From Miniimonas arenae (GTDB taxonomy: Bacteria > Actinomycetota > Actinomycetes > Actinomycetales > Beutenbergiaceae), in the NCBI RefSeq assembly GCF_006351005.1, contig NZ_VENP01000004.1, forward strand, positions 40,101 through 104,100: a DNA stretch of 64,000 nt, in the 5' to 3' direction. The notes under the pieces were generated by a model. The model was not told the DNA's origin. It did not search any database and was given only the letters and a program-made list of their open reading frames with translations. Within the stretch, counting starts at the first letter, position 1. Each line of letters begins with the position of its first letter. Made by a program: the position numbers and the translations under genes. Shown here in pieces: positions 26,187-35,128 of the stretch.

Positions 26187-28670
26187 ATGCAGTTCGGCCA
26201 CTTCGACGACGACGCGCGCGAGTACGTCGTCACCACGCCGCTCACGCCGTACCCGTGGATCAACTACCTCGGCTCGGAGCGGTTCTTCTCGCTGCTCTCC
26301 CACCTCGGCGGGGGCTACTCCTTCTACCGCGACGCCAAGATGCGCCGCCTCACGCGCTACCGCTACAACAACATCCCCACGGACGAGGGCGGCCGGTACC
26401 TGTTCGTCCACGACGACGGCGACGTCTGGACCCCCACCTGGCAGCCGGTGCGCGCCGAGCTGGACCACTTCGAGGCGCGGCACGGCCTGGGCTACTCCAC
26501 GATCACCGGCGAGCGGGGTGGCCTGCGGGTCGCCACCACGTTCCTGGTCCCGCTCGGCGAGGACGCCGAGGTCCAGAAGGTCACGATCACGAACGTCTCG
26601 GACGCCCCCAAGCGCGTCTCGTTGTTCTCGTTCGTCGAGTTCGCGCTGTGGAACGCGCAGGACGACCAGACGAACTACCAGCGCAACCTCTCGATCGGCG
26701 AGGTCGAGGTGGAGGAGGACACGCCGTCGGGCGGCTCGGCGATCTACCACCGCACGGAGTACCGCGAGCGCCGCAACCACTACGCCGTCTTCGGCGTCAG
26801 CGAGCGCGCGGCCGGCTTCGACACCGACCGCGAGACGTTCCTCGGCGGGACGTTCGCGTCGTTCGCGGACGCGGCGGTGCCGAGGTCCGGGGCGTCGGCG
26901 AACTCCGTCGCCTCGGGCTGGTACCCGATCGGCTCGCACTCGGTGGACCTCGAGCTCGCTCCCGGCGAGAGCCACGAGCTCGTCTACGTGCTCGGGTACC
27001 TGGAGAACGACGTCGAGCACAAGTGGGCGGACGAGGCCCACCAGATCGTGAACAAGGAGGGCGCGCACGCCCTGCTGGCGCGGTTCGCCACGCCGGCGGC
27101 GTTCGACGCCGCGCACGAGGCGCTGCGCGAGCACTGGACCGGCCTGCTCGCCACGTACACCGTGTCCTCGAGCGACGAGAAGCTGGACCGGATGGTCAAC
27201 GTCTGGAACCAGTACCAGTGCATGGTCACGTTCAACATGTCGCGCTCGGCGTCCTACTTCGAGACCGGTATCGGCCGCGGCATGGGCTTCCGGGACTCCA
27301 ACCAGGACCTCCTCGGCTTCGTCCACCTCGTGCCCGAGCGCGCCCGCGAGCGCATCATCGACATCGCCTCGACCCAGTTCCCCGACGGCAGCGCCTACCA
27401 CCAGTACCAGCCGCTCACGAAGCGGGGGAACGACGACATCGGCTCCGGCTTCAACGACGATCCGATGTGGCTCGTGGCGGGCGTCGCCGGCTACCTCAAG
27501 GAGACCGGCGACTACACGATCCTCGACGAGCCGGTCCCGTTCGACAACGCGCCGGGCACCGAGGTGCCGCTGTTCGAGCACCTCACGCGCTCGTTCGACT
27601 TCGTCGTCTCGCACCTGGGTCCGCACGGCCTGCCGCTGATCGGCCGCGCCGACTGGAACGACTGCCTCAACCTCAACGCCTTCTCCACCGAGCCCGGGGA
27701 GTCCTTCCAGACCACCGAGAACAAGACGGGCGGCGCGGCCGAGTCGACCTTCATCGCCGCCCAGCTCGTGCTGTACGGCGCCGACTACGCGGCCCTCGCC
27801 GAGCGTCGCGGGCTCACCGAGGTCGCGCAGGCGGCCAGGACCGCCGTCGACGGCGTGCGCGCGGCGCTGCTGGAGCACGGCTGGGACGGGCGCTGGTTCC
27901 TGCGGGCGTTCGACTACTACGGCAACCCGGTCGGGACGGACGCCGACGACGAGGGCAAGATCTGGATCGAGCCGCAGGGGTTCGCCGTCATGGCGGGCGT
28001 CGGCGTCGAGCGCGGCGAGGACGGCAGCGTCCTGCCCGACTCGCGCGCCGTGCTCGCGCTGGACTCGGTCGGCGAGATGCTCGGCACCCCGCACGGGCTC
28101 GTGCTCCAGAGCCCGGCCTACACCACCTACCGGGTCGAGCTGGGCGAGGTCTCCACCTACCCGCCCGGCTACAAGGAGAACGGCGGCATCTTCTGCCACA
28201 ACAACCCGTGGGTGATCATCGCCGAGACCGTGCTGGGTCGCGGTGAGCGCGCGTTCGACTACTACCGCCGGATCACCCCCGCCTACCGCGAGGCGATCAG
28301 CGACGTGCACCGGCTCGAGCCGTACGTGTACGCCCAGATGATCGCCGGCAAGGAGGCGGTGCGCGCCGGGGAGGCCAAGAACTCCTGGCTGACCGGGACC
28401 GCGGCCTGGAACTTCGTGGCGGTCTCGCAGTACCTGCTCGGGGTGCGGCCGGACTACGACGCGCTCGTCGTGGACCCGCAGATCGGCCCTGACGTGCCCG
28501 AGTTCACGGTCCGCCGGGTGCTGCGCGGCGCGACCTACGAGGTGACGGTGCGCAACTCCGGCGCCGAGGGCGTCCGCGCGCGCCTCGAGGTCGACGGCGT
28601 GCCGGTCGAGGGCAACCGCGTCCCGTACGCGCCCGCCGGCGCGACAGTGCGCATCACCGCGACGCTCTGA
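26187..28670 (+). CDS. cbp: Cellobiose phosphorylase (GH94)
   Basis: The 827-residue enzyme splits cellobiose with phosphate into glucose 1-phosphate and glucose in the cytoplasm, saving one ATP per disaccharide. From memory it is very close along its whole length to the 822-residue Cellulomonas enzymes: it opens with [16 protein letters not shown] and [17 protein letters not shown]. The catalytic acid is the second Asp of DWND (about residue 492). Phosphate-site residues lie in [17 protein letters not shown] and [12 protein letters not shown]. No signal peptide is present. The ATG at 26187 follows AGGAGG with 8-nt spacing; an upstream in-frame start at 26145 lacks a ribosome site. A CelR-like operator precedes it. 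Confidence 0.95.
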   Translation: MQFGHFDDDAREYVVTTPLTPYPWINYLGSERFFSLLSHLGGGYSFYRDAKMRRLTRYRYNNIPTDEGGRYLFVHDDGDVWTPTWQPVRAELDHFEARHGLGYSTITGERGGLRVATTFLVPLGEDAEVQKVTITNVSDAPKRVSLFSFVEFALWNAQDDQTNYQRNLSIGEVEVEEDTPSGGSAIYHRTEYRERRNHYAVFGVSERAAGFDTDRETFLGGTFASFADAAVPRSGASANSVASGWYPIGSHSVDLELAPGESHELVYVLGYLENDVEHKWADEAHQIVNKEGAHALLARFATPAAFDAAHEALREHWTGLLATYTVSSSDEKLDRMVNVWNQYQCMVTFNMSRSASYFETGIGRGMGFRDSNQDLLGFVHLVPERARERIIDIASTQFPDGSAYHQYQPLTKRGNDDIGSGFNDDPMWLVAGVAGYLKETGDYTILDEPVPFDNAPGTEVPLFEHLTRSFDFVVSHLGPHGLPLIGRADWNDCLNLNAFSTEPGESFQTTENKTGGAAESTFIAAQLVLYGADYAALAERRGLTEVAQAARTAVDGVRAALLEHGWDGRWFLRAFDYYGNPVGTDADDEGKIWIEPQGFAVMAGVGVERGEDGSVLPDSRAVLALDSVGEMLGTPHGLVLQSPAYTTYRVELGEVSTYPPGYKENGGIFCHNNPWVIIAETVLGRGERAFDYYRRITPAYREAISDVHRLEPYVYAQMIAGKEAVRAGEAKNSWLTGTAAWNFVAVSQYLLGVRPDYDALVVDPQIGPDVPEFTVRRVLRGATYEVTVRNSGAEGVRARLEVDGVPVEGNRVPYAPAGATVRITATL

Positions 28671-28858
28671 CGCCGCGTGCGGCGTTCGCCCGGCGTGGGT
28701 GAGCGCCGCGCCCGACGGCGTGGCTCGCCGTCGCGCCCGACGGCGTGGGTGAGCGCCGCGCGCGGCGTTCGCCCGGCGTGGATGAGCGTCGCGCCCGACG
28801 GCGTGGCTCGCCGTCACGCCCGACGGCGTGCGCCGCGGTCACGCCTGACGGCGTCGGC
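28671..28858. repeat. Duplicated 69-bp unit with CGCCGTC/GACGGCG hairpins
   Basis: This convergent spacer has two copies of a 69-bp unit (28679-28747 and 28762-28830, period 83, three mismatches). Each copy contains inverted CGCCGTC and GACGGCG words around a 4-5 nt loop, so the RNA could fold into serial hairpins. It may act as a bidirectional terminator for the two converging genes. Confidence 0.65.
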
Positions 28859-30130
28859 TCAGCCGATGAGCTCGTCGTCCTCGTCGGAGATGGCCTGCAG
28901 CGTCATGGTGTCCAGGCCGAGCACGGCCTGCTCGTCCGGCCGGTGCCGCAGCACCTCGTCGACGTAGGTCCGCACGACCTCGTTCATCGGGAGGTCACGG
29001 TTGGCCTCCTGGGACTTGAACCAGCGGTGCTCGAGCAGCTCGTGGAAGATCTCGGCCGGCTCGAGCTTCCCGCGCAGCTCGCGCGGCACGGCCCGGATCG
29101 CGGGCTCGAACACGTTCGTCAGCCAGTCGTGGGCCGCGAACTCCTCGTCCTCGCCCTGGCGGTCGAACTCCACCCGGTAGGAGTCGAGGTCGTTGAGCAG
29201 GCGGCGCGCCTGGTTCTCCTGCACGTCGAGCCCTGTGAGGCGCATGAGGCGTCGGTGGTGGTGCCCGGCGTCCACGACCTTCGGCTGGATCCGGATCCTC
29301 GTCCCGTCGATGTCCGTGGACATGTCGAGCTCGCCGACGTCGAACCCGAGGTCGTTGAGGCGGTTGATCCGCGCCTCGACCCGCCACAGCTCACCGGGCT
29401 CGAACCACTCGGACGTGGTGAGCTCCTGCCACAGCTCCTCGTAGCGCACCACGAGCATCTCGCCGACCGTGATGGTGTCGATGGGGGAGTCCAGGATCTC
29501 GCCGGCCTCGAGGTCCATCATCTCGCCGATGACGTTGACCCGGGCGATCTCGAGGTCGTAGGCGCGCTGCCCGTCGGAGAGCCGGTCGTGCAGGTCGCCG
29601 GTCTCGGCGTCGACCAGGTAGGCGGCGAAGGCGCCCGCGTCGCGGCGGAACAGGGTGTTGGACAGCGAGACGTCGCCCCAGTAGAAGCCGTGCAGGTGCA
29701 GCCGGACGAGCAGGACCGCGAGCGCGTCGATGAGGCGCGTCGCGGTGTCGGGCCGCAGGTACTGGCTGAACAGCGCGCGGTAGGGCAGCGAGAACGCCAG
29801 GTGCTCGGTGACGAGCGCGGGGGTGAGCGGCTCGCCGTCGAGCGAGCGCCGGCCGGTGATCACCCCGACGGGCTCGACCGAGGGGACGTCGATCCGGGAG
29901 AGCTGACGCAGCAGCTCGTACTCGCGGTGCGCGACGGTCTCACCGATCTCCTTGACGGCGATCACCCGGCCGGACAGCCGCACGAACCGCACCACGTGCC
30001 GGGAGATGCCTCGCGGGAGCGCGGCGAGCACCGAGTCGGGCCACTCCTCCAGCGGGAGGTGCCACGGCAGCGTGAGCAGCGCCGGGTCCGGCGACGCGGC
30101 GGTGATCTGGAGGCGGTTCGGCTCGGCCAT
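28859..30130 (-). CDS. DUF4032 protein with kinase-like fold
   Basis: The 423-residue protein matches the actinobacterial DUF4032 family. Its N-terminal half looks like a small lipopolysaccharide-kinase type domain: an ATP-site Lys in RVIAVKEIGE, a catalytic-loop-like HGFYWGDVSLSNTLF, and a DAETGDLH segment replacing DFG. The C-terminal half (from about residue 230) is all-helical and carries the family block QPKVVDAGHHHRRLMRLTGLDVQENQARRLLNDL. Substrate is unknown. It lies upstream of an ABC ATPase gene on the same strand reading order (ATPase, then DUF4032), so both may be one unit. Confidence 0.8.
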   Translation of the reverse strand: MAEPNRLQITAASPDPALLTLPWHLPLEEWPDSVLAALPRGISRHVVRFVRLSGRVIAVKEIGETVAHREYELLRQLSRIDVPSVEPVGVITGRRSLDGEPLTPALVTEHLAFSLPYRALFSQYLRPDTATRLIDALAVLLVRLHLHGFYWGDVSLSNTLFRRDAGAFAAYLVDAETGDLHDRLSDGQRAYDLEIARVNVIGEMMDLEAGEILDSPIDTITVGEMLVVRYEELWQELTTSEWFEPGELWRVEARINRLNDLGFDVGELDMSTDIDGTRIRIQPKVVDAGHHHRRLMRLTGLDVQENQARRLLNDLDSYRVEFDRQGEDEEFAAHDWLTNVFEPAIRAVPRELRGKLEPAEIFHELLEHRWFKSQEANRDLPMNEVVRTYVDEVLRHRPDEQAVLGLDTMTLQAISDEDDELIG

Positions 30131-30205
30131 GGGACTGCGTCCGATCGGGTCGATGACGGGCTGTGGGACCGGCGGTCCGGTGGGGTGCGTGGCGGTCGGC
30201 GGAGG

Positions 30206-30985
30206 TCAGCGTAGGCGCTGGGCCGTGAGCGGTGCGGCCTCGGCGAGGTCGACGACGGCGGGGTGGTTCGCCGTCGCGAGCACGTCCCGCAGCCGACCGG
30301 AGGCGACGAGCTCGCCGTCGGCCAGGACGTGGACCTCGGAGCAGAGCCGCTCGATCGACTCCAGGTCGTGGCTGACCAGGAGCACGGCGATGCCGAGGTC
30401 CGCGGTGAGGCCGGCGAGGCGGCGCAGCACCTCGGCTCGCAGGCCGGGGTCGATCGCGGTGAGCGGCTCGTCCAGCAGGATGAGGTCGGGCCGGGTCGCA
30501 AGGGCGTGGGCGAGCGCGAGGCGCTGGCGTTCACCGCCGGACATCGTCACCACGCTGCGCGCGGCGTACGCCGGGTCGAGCGCGACGAACGTGAGGAGCC
30601 CGTCCACCGTCGTGGGGTGGGTGCGACCCGCGCGGCGGGCGTCCTTGAGCGCGCCGTCGAGGTAGCGCTGCGCCGTGAGCCGCGGGTCGTGCGTCGGCAC
30701 CCCGTACTGCGAGACGTGCCGGACTGCGCCGTGGAACACCTTCTTGTCCCGCCGGCCCAGGCGGTGCGTCGCGTGCCCGCGGAACGTCACCGAGCCGCGG
30801 CTGGGGGTGACGGTGCCGAGCAGCGTGTGCACGAGCGTCGTCTTGCCTGCTCCGGACGGGCCGATCACGCCGACCGGTGCACCGCCCTCGACGAGCGTGA
30901 GGTCGATGCCGCGGAGCACGGGCTCGGAGCCGTAGGAGACCCAGAGGTCGCGTGCTGTGAGGATCGGGTCACCGGGTGCTGCCAT
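30206..30985 (-). CDS. Orphan ABC transporter ATP-binding protein
   Basis: The 259-residue ATPase has Walker A GPSGAGKT (42-49), signature MSGGERQRL, Walker B LILLDEPL and the H-loop SHDLES. It has no membrane segment, and no permease or binding protein lies nearby. A permease elsewhere, or a non-transport role, is possible. The signature loop starts with Met instead of Leu, which is tolerated. I chose ATG 30985 over 30994, because GGGAG is correctly placed for it. The DUF4032 gene follows 75 bp downstream and may be co-transcribed. Confidence 0.8.
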   Translation of the reverse strand: MAAPGDPILTARDLWVSYGSEPVLRGIDLTLVEGGAPVGVIGPSGAGKTTLVHTLLGTVTPSRGSVTFRGHATHRLGRRDKKVFHGAVRHVSQYGVPTHDPRLTAQRYLDGALKDARRAGRTHPTTVDGLLTFVALDPAYAARSVVTMSGGERQRLALAHALATRPDLILLDEPLTAIDPGLRAEVLRRLAGLTADLGIAVLLVSHDLESIERLCSEVHVLADGELVASGRLRDVLATANHPAVVDLAEAAPLTAQRLR

Positions 30986-31022
30986 GGTCCCCATTCTCCC
31001 CCACGACGACGACCGGAGAACG

Positions 31023-31058
31023 CCGCGAGGGCGGCCCCGGACGGGGCCGCCCTCGCGG
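31023..31058 (-). terminator. Hairpin terminator after the MsmK-like gene
   Basis: A perfect stem with arms CCGCGAGGGCGGCCCC and GGGGCCGCCCTCGCGG and loop GGAC, 30 bp beyond the stop of the minus-strand sugar-transport ATPase. Confidence 0.75.
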
Positions 31059-31088
31059 GACGTGCTGGTCTGTGCCGTGTGGCGGACG

Positions 31089-32216
31089 TCAGTTGGGCAG
31101 ACGCTCGCCGGTCGAGGCGGAGAAGTTGTGCTGCTCGCCCGCGCGGATCGAGACCCACACGTGCGAACCCTTCTCGGGCACCTGGCGCGGGTCGACGCGC
31201 ACGATGATCTGCGACTCCCCGGCGCCGGAGCTGATGTGCGCCGCACCCTCGGTGCCGGCCGCGAGCTGGCCGTACACGAACGCGTCGGAGCCGAGCTCCT
31301 CGACGAGGTTGACCTCGACCGGGAACGCGCCGCCGCTGCCCTCGGAGCTGAGGTCGAGCGACTCGGGACGGAAGCCGACCTGGATCTTGCCGTTGTCGGC
31401 GTCGGTCACCGCGGCGAGCGTCTCGCGCGAGAGCGGGATGATCGCGCGGCCGAGCTGGGCGTGGCCGTCCTGGATGTTGAACTCGCCGATGTTCATGGCG
31501 GGCGAGCCGATGAAGCCGGCGACGAACACGTTCTGCGGGGTGTCGTACATCTCGCGCGGCGTGCCGACCTGCTGGAGGAGGCCGTCCTTGAGGACCGCGA
31601 TGCGGTCGCCCATGGTGAGGGCCTCGGTCTGGTCGTGCGTCACGTAGACCGTGGTGACGCCGAGACGACGCTGCAGCGAGGCGATCTGGGTGCGCGTCTG
31701 GACGCGGAGCTTGGCGTCGAGGTTCGACAGCGGCTCGTCCATGAGGAACACCTGGGGCTGACGCACGATCGCACGACCCATGGCGACGCGCTGACGCTGA
31801 CCACCGGAGAGGGCCTTCGGCTTGCGGTCGAGGTACTGGGTCAGGTCGAGGATCTTCGCAGCCTCCTCGACGCGCTCGCGGATCTCCGACTTGGACTTGC
31901 CGGCGATCTTCAGCGCGAAGCCCATGTTGTCGGCGACCGACATGTGCGGGTACAGCGCGTAGTTCTGGAACACCATCGCGATGTCGCGGTCCTTCGGCTG
32001 GACGTCCGTGACGTCGCGGTCGCCGATGAGGATGCGGCCGGAGTTGACGTCCTCCAGGCCGGCGAGCATGCGCAGCGACGTGGACTTGCCGCAGCCGGAC
32101 GGGCCGACGAGGACGAGGAACTCGCCGTCGGCGATCTCGAGGTTGAGCTGGTCAACCGAGGGGCGCGTGGAGCCCGGGTAGATCCGGGTGGCGTTGTCGT
32201 AGGTGACGGTAGCCAT
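31089..32216 (-). CDS. msmK: Multiple-sugar ABC transporter ATPase, MsmK/UgpC type
   Basis: The 375-residue protein has Walker A GPSGCGKS (38-45), Q-loop MVFQNYALYPHMSV, signature LSGGQRQRV, Walker B VFLMDEPLSNLDAK and the switch His in VTHDQTEALT. A C-terminal TOBE/OB domain of about 130 residues follows (QVGFRPESLDL...VNLVEELGSDAFVYGQL). In actinobacteria one such ATPase energises many sugar importers whose permeases are encoded elsewhere, including cellobiose and maltose systems. That would link it to the cellobiose phosphorylase and GH13 genes nearby. The ATG at 32216 is preceded by GAAGGGA. It is monocistronic, with its own terminator. Confidence 0.9.
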   Translation of the reverse strand: MATVTYDNATRIYPGSTRPSVDQLNLEIADGEFLVLVGPSGCGKSTSLRMLAGLEDVNSGRILIGDRDVTDVQPKDRDIAMVFQNYALYPHMSVADNMGFALKIAGKSKSEIRERVEEAAKILDLTQYLDRKPKALSGGQRQRVAMGRAIVRQPQVFLMDEPLSNLDAKLRVQTRTQIASLQRRLGVTTVYVTHDQTEALTMGDRIAVLKDGLLQQVGTPREMYDTPQNVFVAGFIGSPAMNIGEFNIQDGHAQLGRAIIPLSRETLAAVTDADNGKIQVGFRPESLDLSSEGSGGAFPVEVNLVEELGSDAFVYGQLAAGTEGAAHISSGAGESQIIVRVDPRQVPEKGSHVWVSIRAGEQHNFSASTGERLPN

Positions 32217-32235
32217 GGGTAGGTCGATCCCTTCA

Positions 32236-32253
32236 CCGGCAGGTACGTGCCGG
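32236..32253. promoter_or_regulatory. Palindrome in the msmK leader
   Basis: CCGGCAGGTACGTGCCGG has 6-bp arms CCGGCA/TGCCGG around GGTACG, about 20 bp upstream of the msmK ATG. It could be an operator or an mRNA hairpin. No partner regulator is evident. Confidence 0.35.
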
Positions 32254-32363
32254 ACGATCCGTTGTGAAGAGTGACAGCAGCGACTGCGCTGACACGCCCC
32301 GGCCACGAGGGTCGCGGGACGGGACAAGTGTGACACACGGAAGCACCCGCTGAGGTGGTCCTT

Positions 32364-32387
32364 CTCACACCCGAGCTCACACCCGAG
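32364..32387 (+). repeat. Two tandem copies of CTCACACCCGAG
   Basis: Perfect 12-bp direct repeat, directly abutting the TAGGTT -10 element at 32388-32393. Such placement suits an activator or repressor site. Confidence 0.5.
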
Positions 32388-32393
32388 TAGGTT
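32388..32393 (+). promoter_or_regulatory. -10 element TAGGTT of a leaderless promoter before the GNAT remnant
   Basis: TAGGTT lies 7 nt before the ATG at 32400. It has outlived the gene it served. Confidence 0.45.
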
Positions 32394-32399
32394 GACGCG

Positions 32400-32584
32400 A
32401 TGTCCCTCGCCGTCCGTCCCGGCCCGGCTTCGCTCGCGCCGAGCTCTGGGTGCTCGAGGGAAACGACCGGGCCGCACGGTTCTACGAGCGGCACGGCTGG
32501 CACGAGGACGGCGCGACCCTCGAGGACACCCGGTTCCTGCCCGGTCACGTGCTGCACGAGCGACGCCGGGTGCGGGCGCTGTAG
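32400..32584 (+). pseudogene. GNAT acetyltransferase remnant, internal deletion and frameshift
   Basis: ATG 32400 opens MSLAVRPGPASLAP, like many GNAT N-termini. After about 40 bp the conserved GNAT C-terminus appears in another frame: from 32441 it reads ELWVLEGNDRAARFYERHGW and then a further 28 residues to TAG 32582. A normal GNAT enzyme of 160-180 residues would have its whole acetyl-CoA-binding middle between these two parts. I infer one deletion of roughly 100 codons that also shifted the frame. Confidence 0.7.
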
Positions 32585-32591
32585 CTCCCGC

Positions 32592-33437
32592 TCAGAGGGC
32601 GGCCGCGAGCCCGTGCAGCAACGCCACCACGCCGGCCTCGTCCGGGACCCGGATCGCGGCGGCCGTCTCGCCGTCGCCCACCTTGATCCCCAGGTCGGCC
32701 GGGCCGAGCGAGGCGAGCGCGGTCTCGTCGGTGGTGTCGTCGCCCGCGAACACGACGGCGACGCTCGCCTCGGGCAGGTCGGCGTCGGCTGCGGCCTGGG
32801 CGCGCAGCCGTGCGACGGCGTCAGCCTTCGTCGTGGCGCGCACGCCGAGCTCGACGACCGCCTTGCCGACGATGGGGTGCACGTCCGGGCGGGCTGCGGG
32901 GCCGTCGACCGCGGCGCGGGTCGCGCGCTCGGCCTCGGCCGGTGCGCACCGGCGCGTGTGCAGCACGCGGGCGAACGCCTTCTCCTCGATCCACGCGCCG
33001 GGGGCGCCGGCCACGATCGCCTCGAGGTCGGCGGTCAGCATCGCGAGCAGCTGCTCCTCCGCCTCGGTGCGCTCGTCGGGCTCGGTGACGAGCGCGCCGT
33101 CCGCGTCGATCCGGCCGACCTGCGCGCCGTGGCTGCCGGCGAGCAGCGTGCCGGGCGGCGGGGACGCGAGCCGCGCCAGGTCCGCGAGCCGGCGGCCGGA
33201 GACCAGCGCGAGCGTGCTGCGCGCGCCGCGAGCGACGCCGTCGAGCACCTGAGCGGCGCCCGCCACGGGACGCACGGCCATCGGGTCGTCGGCGAACGGG
33301 GCGAGGGTGCCGTCGAAGTCGAGGGCCACCAGCACGTGCCTCGCGGGGGCGAGGCGCGCGACGGCGAGCGCGAGCGCGTCGTCCTGCTCGCCGTCGTGCA
33401 CCTCGAGCGGGGCGGGTGCACCGGGTGCGTCAGACAT
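32592..33437 (-). CDS. otsB: Trehalose-6-phosphate phosphatase
   Basis: The 281-residue HAD enzyme removes phosphate from trehalose 6-phosphate. It has HAD motif I LVALDFDGTLAPF, motif II VSGRRLADL, the SHGAQ block and motif IV FAGDDTTDETAL. Its ATG (33437) lies 8 bp inside the end of otsA, so the two are translationally coupled in the order otsA-otsB. Together they make trehalose from UDP- or GDP-glucose and glucose 6-phosphate, for osmotic and desiccation protection. Confidence 0.93.
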   Translation of the reverse strand: MSDAPGAPAPLEVHDGEQDDALALAVARLAPARHVLVALDFDGTLAPFADDPMAVRPVAGAAQVLDGVARGARSTLALVSGRRLADLARLASPPPGTLLAGSHGAQVGRIDADGALVTEPDERTEAEEQLLAMLTADLEAIVAGAPGAWIEEKAFARVLHTRRCAPAEAERATRAAVDGPAARPDVHPIVGKAVVELGVRATTKADAVARLRAQAAADADLPEASVAVVFAGDDTTDETALASLGPADLGIKVGDGETAAAIRVPDEAGVVALLHGLAAAL

Positions 33438-34920
33438 GCGTGTCCCGGCGCGGCATCGCCTGCAGCGTGCCGAGGAAGGAGGAGGCCCAGTGCTGGACGT
33501 CCGAGTCGACCACCTTGCGGCGCAGCGCGCGCATCCGACGGCGGCGCTCGCGCGGGTTCATCCCGATCGCCTCGAGGATGGCGCTCTTCATGCCGTCGAT
33601 GTCGTGCGGGTTGACGATGACCGCCTGGGTCAGCTCGTCCGCCGCGCCCGCGAACTCTGAGAGCACGAGAACGCCGTCGAGGTCCACGCGCGCCGCGACG
33701 TACTCCTTGGCCACGAGGTTCATCCCGTCGCGCAGCGCGGTGACGAGCATGACGTCCGCCGCGCGGTACATCGCGACCATCTCCTCCAGCGGGTAGGAGT
33801 GGTGCAGGTAGTGGATCGCGGCGCGGCCGAGGGCGCCGTGGTCGCCGTTGATCCGCCCGACGGTCACCTCGACCTCGTCGCGCAGCACCTTGTAGCGCTC
33901 GACCGCCTCGCGCGACGGCGAGGCGACCTGGACGAGCGTGACGTCCGGCGCGGCGACCTTGCCGTCGGCGAGCAGCTCGCCGAACGCCTTGAGGCGGTGC
34001 CGGATGCCCTTGGTGTAGTCGAGCCGGTCCACCCCGAGCAGCATGACGTCCGGGTCACCCAGGTCGTGGCGGATCTGCCGGGCGCGCTGCTCGATCTCCG
34101 GCGTCGCGGCGAGCTCGGCGATCGCCGCCGTGTCGATCGAGATCGGGAACGCCGCGACGCGCACGTGCCGCTCGGGGCGCGTCCAGCGCGAGCCGACCGT
34201 GACGACCTGGCCGCGCGTGGTGACGTCGGTGAGGCGACGGATGGCCCGCAGCACGTTGCCCGCGTCGCTCGCGCGCTGGGTCCCGATGAGATCGGCGCCC
34301 AGCAGGCCCTCGAGGACCTGCTTGCGCCACGGCAGCTGCGCGAAGATCTCCACCGGGGGGAACGGGATGTGCAGGAAGAAGCCGATCCGCAGGTCCGGCC
34401 GCAGTGCGCGCAGGAGGTTCGGCACGAGCAGCAGCTGGTAGTCCTGCACCCACACGGTGGCGCCCGGTGCGGCGACCTCGGCCGCGCGGCGGGCGAAGCG
34501 CCGGTTCACGGCCACGTAGGCGTTCCACCAGGTGCGGTGGAACTCGGGATCGACGACGGCGTCGTGCAGGAGCGGCCAGAGCGTGCCGTTGGCGAAGCCC
34601 TCGTAGTACAGCTCCACCTCGTCGGCCGACAGCGTCACCGGGACGATGTCGATGCTGTCCTCCTCGAACGGCTCGAGCTCGACGTCGGGCGTCCCGACCC
34701 AGCCGACCCAGGCGCCGTCCTCCTTGCGCATGAGCGGCGCGAGCGCCGTCACGAGGCCGCCGGGGGAACGGGTGAACGTGCGGGTGCCGTCGCTCTCCAC
34801 CGTCATGTCCACCGGGAGCCGGTTGGCGACGACGACGAGGTCCGCGCCGTCGTCCGGCGCGTCGTGCTCCGGCTCGGTCGGCGGGGCGGCGGGGCGGTCG
34901 GTCGGCTCGGCGGAGTTCAC
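33430..34920 (-). CDS. otsA: Trehalose-6-phosphate synthase
   Basis: The 496-residue GT20 enzyme shows VVVANRLPVDM, FTRSPGGLVTAL, WVGWVG, VQDYQLLLVPNLLR, GFFLHIPFPP, and VDRLDYTKGIRHRL. The C-terminal donor site reads ALRDGMNLVAKEYVAAR and VLSEFAGAA. An acidic Pro-rich N-terminus of about 25 residues precedes the core. I use the GTG at 34920; longer frames upstream are low-complexity. Its upstream neighbour is the divergent serine/threonine kinase, 208 bp away. In that gap I see only the kinase's TAGGTT -10 element. Confidence 0.93.
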   Translation of the reverse strand: MNSAEPTDRPAAPPTEPEHDAPDDGADLVVVANRLPVDMTVESDGTRTFTRSPGGLVTALAPLMRKEDGAWVGWVGTPDVELEPFEEDSIDIVPVTLSADEVELYYEGFANGTLWPLLHDAVVDPEFHRTWWNAYVAVNRRFARRAAEVAAPGATVWVQDYQLLLVPNLLRALRPDLRIGFFLHIPFPPVEIFAQLPWRKQVLEGLLGADLIGTQRASDAGNVLRAIRRLTDVTTRGQVVTVGSRWTRPERHVRVAAFPISIDTAAIAELAATPEIEQRARQIRHDLGDPDVMLLGVDRLDYTKGIRHRLKAFGELLADGKVAAPDVTLVQVASPSREAVERYKVLRDEVEVTVGRINGDHGALGRAAIHYLHHSYPLEEMVAMYRAADVMLVTALRDGMNLVAKEYVAARVDLDGVLVLSEFAGAADELTQAVIVNPHDIDGMKSAILEAIGMNPRERRRRMRALRRKVVDSDVQHWASSFLGTLQAMPRRDTHV

Positions 34921-35115
34921 CGTTCCACCGTACGGGAGCCTGCCGCCGGGCGGCAGACACGCCCGGGTGAACGCTCGGCGCGGTCGCGAGGGCGGTCGCG
35001 CGGGCGGTCCCCAGGCGGTCGCGCGGGCGAGCATCGGGGGAGGAAGCGTGCCCGCCGTGACCGCGGGGCATCGCCTCGACGGCGTGCGGTCCCGGCCCCG
35101 CGGCCGGGTCCGCGT

Positions 35116-35121
35116 TAGGTT
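35116..35121 (+). promoter_or_regulatory. -10 element TAGGTT of a leaderless promoter
   Basis: TAGGTT lies 8 nt before the kinase GTG at 35129. Confidence 0.5.
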
Positions 35122-35128
35122 GACGGAC

